Positions 60,313-64,000 of a DNA stretch of 64,000 nt are shown one piece after another. Position 1 is the stretch's first letter. The number at the start of each line of letters is the position of its first letter. Below the pieces are notes generated by a model. That model was not told the origin of the DNA. It did no database searches and saw only the letters and a program-made list of their open reading frames with translations. Origin of the DNA: CADEFX01 sp046154585 (GTDB taxonomy: Bacteria; Pseudomonadota; Alphaproteobacteria; Rhizobiales; Hyphomicrobiaceae). The translations under genes were made by a program, and so were the position numbers. The stretch is from assembly GCA_046154585.1 (NCBI GenBank), contig JBJXDX010000017.1, forward strand, positions 4,830-68,829. The letters run 5' to 3'.

Positions 60313-60339
60313 TTGCTTATCAAGCAAAAAATATTGCTT
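60313..60339. promoter_or_regulatory. TTGCTT/AAGCAA operator-like repeat
   Basis: TTGCTT (60313-60318) and AAGCAA (60322-60327) form an inverted repeat with a 3-base spacer, and a third TTGCTT follows at 60334-60339. About 50 bases upstream of the XRE/cupin regulator start in an unusually AT-rich stretch, typical of an autoregulated promoter. Confidence 0.55.
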
Positions 60340-60378
60340 GTAATGACAGTCTAGCAATCCCGGAACAGCGGCCCACAC

Positions 60379-61386
60379 TCAGCGCCGCACCGACCGCAGC
60401 ACCCGGTAGCGCCCATCCTCCGCGACAACGGCCACATTGCCGAATGCCTCCTGCATCAGCTCGCCGGCCTTGACGCGCCGCTGCACCACGAGCTGCAGCA
60501 CACCGCCGCCGTTCAGCCGCCCCGGCGCATCACGGATAAGCCGCTGCATCGCCCCGTGATGTTCCTCCACGCCGGTATGCAGCGGCGGATTGGAGACGAT
60601 GGCGTCGTACCGCCCCTTGCCAACCGCGGCGAGGCGATCGCCGAGCATGGCCCTGCCGGGCGGAACGTTCTCGCGCACGGCTTCGATGGCGAGCGCATCC
60701 ACATCGATAAGATCGACGACGGCCTGTGGCTGCTTGGCTAAAATTGCTGCGCCGATCACGCCCGTCCCGCAGCCGAAATCGAGCACGCGCCCACCCGCCG
60801 GCAGCTCAGGCAGATGCGACAGGAGCATCGCCGTGCCGTCGTCCAAACGCCCGCCCGCAAACAACCCGGGATACGACACCCACGCCCGCCGAGCCCCGCC
60901 GATCTCGATCTCGCCAACCGCGCGCCAGTCCGACAGCCGTACCTTCAACCCCTCGATCGTGCCGCGCCGCAACCCCATCAGCACGCGGCAGTGGCGCCGC
61001 GTATCGAGCGTCTGCACATCCTCCGTCACCGCCGCCAGACGCGACCCAGCCGAGCGGATACCTTCATCGTTGGCGCCGAACAGGACCATCGGCGCGCCGC
61101 CCGGCACCGCCGACGCCGCAGCATGCAAGGCAAGATCGAGCGCGCCCTTGGCCTTCGGCAGTCGCACGAACACCGCGCTGAACGGCCCCGCCGGCGGCCA
61201 TGCCTTGGCCTCACCACCCGCGCCCACGTTGCGCAGCCACGCCAGCACCGCACACCCGCGTGCCGACAGCGCCGCCTGAAGCTGTCCGCTCGCCTCCTCG
61301 ACGACCAGCGGCCTGTCACCTGGCGCGAGCTGATCCAGCAGTCCAATCACCACGCTCGTCGCCGGATTTGAGGCCGACCCCGTCAC
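60379..61386 (-). CDS. RsmC-like class I rRNA methyltransferase
   Basis: 335 residues, the RsmC size. An N-terminal degenerate methyltransferase-like domain (about 1-160) precedes a catalytic domain with VLDFGCGTGVIGAAILA (SAM motif I), DVDALAIEAVRENV, and IVSNPPLHTGVEEHHG (NPP motif of N-methyltransferases acting on purine or Asn/Gln). 16S rRNA G1207 N2-methylation is the known RsmC reaction; orthology is inferred. GTG at 61386 overlaps the nth stop as GTGA; a longer reading from 61455 would run deep into nth. Confidence 0.8.
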   Translation of the reverse strand: MTGSASNPATSVVIGLLDQLAPGDRPLVVEEASGQLQAALSARGCAVLAWLRNVGAGGEAKAWPPAGPFSAVFVRLPKAKGALDLALHAAASAVPGGAPMVLFGANDEGIRSAGSRLAAVTEDVQTLDTRRHCRVLMGLRRGTIEGLKVRLSDWRAVGEIEIGGARRAWVSYPGLFAGGRLDDGTAMLLSHLPELPAGGRVLDFGCGTGVIGAAILAKQPQAVVDLIDVDALAIEAVRENVPPGRAMLGDRLAAVGKGRYDAIVSNPPLHTGVEEHHGAMQRLIRDAPGRLNGGGVLQLVVQRRVKAGELMQEAFGNVAVVAEDGRYRVLRSVRR

Positions 61387-62111
61387 GACACCACCGTCGT
61401 GCTGCCCACCTTGTCCTTGGAGATGCATAGGTCGGCGATCAGGCATTCGCCGCACTTCGGCTTGCGCGCCTGGCAGATGTAGCGCCCATGCAGGATCAGC
61501 CAGTGATGCGCATGCAGCAAATACTTGTCCGGCACGACCTTGAGCAATCCCTGCTCCACCTCTATCGGCGTCTTGCCCGGCGCAATGCCGAGCCTGTTGG
61601 CCAACCGAAACAGATGCGTGTCCACCGCGATCGTCGGCTCGCCGAAAGCTATATTGAGCACCACGTTCGCCGTCTTGCGCCCGACGCCGGGCAGCGACTC
61701 CAGCGCCTCGCGCTCGCGCGGCACTTGGCCCTCGTGCTGCGCGATCAATTGTTCCGAAAGCGCGATCACATTCTTCGCCTTGTTGCGATAGAGCCCGATC
61801 GTGCGGATGTACTCGCGCACCCGATCCTCGCCCAGCGCCACCATCTTCTTGGGCGTATCGGCCGCCTTGAACAGCGCGCGCGTCGCCTTGTTGACGCCGG
61901 TATCCGTCGCCTGCGCCGACAGCACCACGGCCACCAGCAGCGTGAACGGATTGATATACACCAGCTCGCCCTTGGGCTCCGGATCGGCGGCCTGAAACCG
62001 GCGGAAAATCTCCTCGATGGTCTCCTTGGAAACCTTCGGCTTGCGACCTCTCGGCCTCGCCCGGCGCGCGGCCTTCGCCACCGATTCCTCGCGATTTGCT
62101 GGCTTGGCCAT
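61383..62111 (-). CDS. nth: Endonuclease III
   Basis: 242 residues. Bifunctional DNA glycosylase/AP lyase for oxidised pyrimidines. Helix-hairpin-helix LPGVGRKTANVVLNIAFG with catalytic Lys, catalytic Asp in VDTHLFRLANRLG, and the [4Fe-4S] loop C-x6-C-x2-C-x5-C (CQARKPKCGECLIADLC). N-terminal 30 residues are basic, RARPRGRKPKVSKET. Start at 62111 is by family length; no strong ribosome site. Translationally coupled to the methyltransferase gene. Confidence 0.96.
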   Translation of the reverse strand: MAKPANREESVAKAARRARPRGRKPKVSKETIEEIFRRFQAADPEPKGELVYINPFTLLVAVVLSAQATDTGVNKATRALFKAADTPKKMVALGEDRVREYIRTIGLYRNKAKNVIALSEQLIAQHEGQVPREREALESLPGVGRKTANVVLNIAFGEPTIAVDTHLFRLANRLGIAPGKTPIEVEQGLLKVVPDKYLLHAHHWLILHGRYICQARKPKCGECLIADLCISKDKVGSTTVVS

Positions 62112-62154
62112 TCGTGCTCTAAAATCCGCGCCTAACGAGACTTCTTGACCTGTG

Positions 62155-62652
62155 ATGACCGAGAACACACCGCCAACGCAAGAGCCAAGCGCATTCCGCG
62201 CCGTGCTCCGGCCGCATCGCTCGCTGGGGGCCAAGGGCTTCCTGGTGCTGATGGCGATTCTAAGCCTCATCAGCTTTACGGCGGGCCTCGTGTTCTTTTT
62301 CATGGGGGCTTGGCCCGTGGTCGGCTTCCTTGGCCTCGATGTTCTCCTCGTTTACGTCGCCTTCCGGCTCAACTATCGCGCGGGCCGCCTGTACGAGACC
62401 GTCGAGGTGACCCCCGATGAGCTCACCATCACCCGCGTCCACCCCTCCGGCCGCACGGAGCGATTCGTCTGCAACCCCTATTGGGCCCGCGTCCGCCTCG
62501 CCCAGGCCCGCGACGGCCGCACAGATCTCCGGCTGCATTTACGCGGCAAGGAAATGTCGTTCGGACGCTTCCTGACGGATGACGAGCGCCACGATTTCGC
62601 CCAGGCGCTCACCGGCGCCCTCGCACAGGCCCGTGGCGGCGCCCGGATTTAG
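62155..62652 (+). CDS. DUF2244 domain membrane protein
   Basis: 165 residues. Two adjacent hydrophobic helices (about 28-70; FLVLMAILSLISFTAGLVFFF and VVGFLGLDVLLVYVAFRL), then a C-terminal cytoplasmic beta domain (VEVTPDELTITRVHPSGRTE, FGRFLTDDERHDFAQALTGAL). DUF2244 is commonly next to nth in alphaproteobacteria. Function unknown. A GTG at 62152 immediately precedes the ATG. Divergent from nth. Confidence 0.9.
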   Translation: MTENTPPTQEPSAFRAVLRPHRSLGAKGFLVLMAILSLISFTAGLVFFFMGAWPVVGFLGLDVLLVYVAFRLNYRAGRLYETVEVTPDELTITRVHPSGRTERFVCNPYWARVRLAQARDGRTDLRLHLRGKEMSFGRFLTDDERHDFAQALTGALAQARGGARI

Positions 62653-62678
62653 TATCTTCCCGAGCGCTTCCGACCGAT

Positions 62679-62770
62679 GTCGTCCCGGGCTAGCGCGGGC
62701 AAACCCTTGGGCACGGGCGCAGGACACCGTTCTCGCGCGCGACCCGGGACCCAGAATTCGGTGCGGCAGC
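62679..62770. repeat. Dispersed palindromic repeat A, copy 6
   Basis: TGTCGTCCCGGGCTAGCGCGG, then CGCGCGACCCGGGACCCAG with tail GTGCGGCAGCC. Located between DUF2244 and the Ada-like gene. Confidence 0.75.
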
Positions 62771-62857
62771 CCTGCTCAGTTCCTGTCTGTGCTTCAATCC
62801 AGGCCGGACAAACTTTACAAAACCATGCCAGGAATCGGGTCGCTATGGAGGGGTCGA

Positions 62858-63835
62858 ATGCCTAGGTTGCGCACTAACAGCAATCGAGCGAACGAGACAG
62901 CCATGCTTCAGGAAATCATGCCCGCAACCGTCGCAGCCCCGGCGCCGCCCCGGCCCTCGCGCGACTACGACCAGATCCGCCGCGCCATCGCCTTCCTCTC
63001 CACCGCCTGGGAGGAGCAACCGAGCCTCGAGCGGCTCGCCGACCACCTGGGCCTCAGCCCCGCCCACTGCCAGAAGCTCTTCAAGCGCTGGTGCGGGCTC
63101 AGCCCCAAGGAGTTCGTCCAGGCCATCACCGTCGACCATGCCCGCGGCCTGCTGACCGATTCTGCGAGCGTGCTCGACGCTGCCCACGAGGTCGGCCTGT
63201 CGGGCGGCGGCCGCCTGCACGATCTCTTCCTCACGCATGAAGCCATGACCCCCGGCGACTTCAAGCGCCGCGGCGAAGGCCTAGAGATCGCTTACGGCTT
63301 CCACGACTCGCCGTTCGGCGACACGCTGCTTCTCGCCACCGAGCGCGGCCTTGCCGGCCTCGCCTTCGTCGACGAGGACAAGGGCCAGACGCGGGCCGAA
63401 GCCTTGGCCGACATGACTGGCCGCTGGCCCAAGGCCCGCTTCGTCGAGGACACGGGGCGCACCAGCCCGCATCTTCGCACGATCTTCAACGCGCCCGGGC
63501 GCACGCGCGAACAGCCGATCCGCCTCGTACTGATCGGCACCGACTTCGAGGTGCGCGTCTGGGAAACGCTGATGAAGATCCCCATGGGCAAGGCGGTCAG
63601 CTACACCGACATCGCCCGCCATCTTGGCCAGCCCACGGCGTCGCGCGCCGTCGGCTCCGCGGTCGGCCGCAACCCGATCTCCTTCGTGGTGCCCTGTCAC
63701 CGCGTGCTGCGCGGCGACGGCACGCTCGGCGGCTATCACTGGGGCCTCACCCGCAAGCGCGCCCTCATTGGCTGGGAAACCGGCCGCATCCGCGAGCTCA
63801 CCGGCGCGGCACAGGGCTCGACGCAACAGCATTGA
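62858..63835 (+). CDS. Ada-like AraC-type regulator / O6-alkylguanine-DNA alkyltransferase
   Basis: 325 residues. N-terminal AraC-type DNA-binding domain at about 45-140 (LADHLGLSPAHCQKLFKRWCGLSP, HEVGLSGGGRLHDLFL), then the ribonuclease-like alkyltransferase N-domain and the AGT domain with PCHRVLRGDGTLGGYHWG; acceptor Cys280. The zinc-binding N-terminal domain of E. coli Ada (methylphosphotriester repair) is absent. Start at 62858 is favoured by GGAGGGG five bases upstream; ATG at 62903 is an alternative. Repairs alkylated guanine and may regulate. Confidence 0.9.
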   Translation: MPRLRTNSNRANETAMLQEIMPATVAAPAPPRPSRDYDQIRRAIAFLSTAWEEQPSLERLADHLGLSPAHCQKLFKRWCGLSPKEFVQAITVDHARGLLTDSASVLDAAHEVGLSGGGRLHDLFLTHEAMTPGDFKRRGEGLEIAYGFHDSPFGDTLLLATERGLAGLAFVDEDKGQTRAEALADMTGRWPKARFVEDTGRTSPHLRTIFNAPGRTREQPIRLVLIGTDFEVRVWETLMKIPMGKAVSYTDIARHLGQPTASRAVGSAVGRNPISFVVPCHRVLRGDGTLGGYHWGLTRKRALIGWETGRIRELTGAAQGSTQQH

Positions 63836-64000
63836 GGGCGCAGGGCGGGATGCGAGGCCTTTCCTCGACTAAGGTGTCATCCTTGTAACTTGCGATCTGC
63901 CAAGTCTGGTAAGGTTCCAGGCGCGGCGGCGGCGGGAAGGCCGCGTCATCCAAGGGCCGCCAAGCCCGTGCCCGAGTGTGGCCAGCCTGCCGCCAGTCCA

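Noticed and set aside
63836..64000. Start of another gene at the right edge
   Set aside because: No frame with a convincing start and ribosome site could be distinguished in the last 165 bases.

Overview
The window is GC-rich chromosomal DNA of an alphaproteobacterium, most likely of the order Hyphomicrobiales (Rhizobiales), in the Bradyrhizobium/Xanthobacteraceae neighbourhood. This is inferred from gene content and order (hslU-hslV next to hisB-DUF2628-hisH, nth next to DUF2244, rlmN near argG), from the large number of acyl-CoA and transport genes, and from several families of intergenic palindromic repeats. No rRNA, tRNA, prophage, transposase or CRISPR array was seen.

Layout. Positions 1-8400: the first codons of a luciferase-like monooxygenase, rmuC, an iron-dependent alcohol dehydrogenase divergent from a marR-thioesterase-MFS unit that carries a perfect 20-bp operator palindrome, a glyoxalase-fold gene, a gap with a parS-like site and a tandem repeat, then a CoA-transferase/acyl-CoA dehydrogenase operon. 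Positions 8400-22700: a small GIY-YIG-like protein, a crotonase, a serine hydrolase preceded by two adjacent long palindromes, an M24 peptidase, a methyltransferase, an alpha/beta-hydrolase fused to a LuxR helix-turn-helix and divergent from a molybdopterin oxidoreductase, an FAH-family hydrolase, an SDR and a cupin. Positions 22780-32400: an acyl-CoA catabolic cluster with two acyl-CoA dehydrogenases, an ADP-forming acyl-CoA synthetase, a crotonase, two SDRs and a carboxymuconolactone-decarboxylase-like protein. Positions 32670-40000: a complete dipeptide/oligopeptide-type ABC importer followed by an MmgE/PrpD protein.

Positions 40090-51000 are mostly housekeeping: a site-2-type protease, two-gene unit argG-GNAT, rlmN with two related small membrane proteins, an FMN-dependent hydroxy-acid oxidase, a small peptide with a double-glycine leader, and hslUV. 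Positions 51029-57843 hold histidine biosynthesis (hisB, hisH, hisA, hisF). This locus is split by accessory DNA: a Cas2/SinR-like small protein, an AT-richer two-gene HEPN module, a conserved small protein, and a Tat-exported metallo-beta-lactamase-fold protein. hisE is not present downstream of hisF; two small paralogous proteins stand there instead. The window ends with two cupins and their XRE/cupin regulator, an RsmC-like methyltransferase translationally coupled to nth, DUF2244 and an Ada-like alkyltransferase.

The best candidates for something undescribed are the HEPN plus partner pair (53511-54286) inside the his locus, the double-glycine precursor-like peptide (48503-48721) without visible maturation genes, the twin palindromes at 10242-10406, and a strong terminator at 42965 with no recognised gene in front of it.
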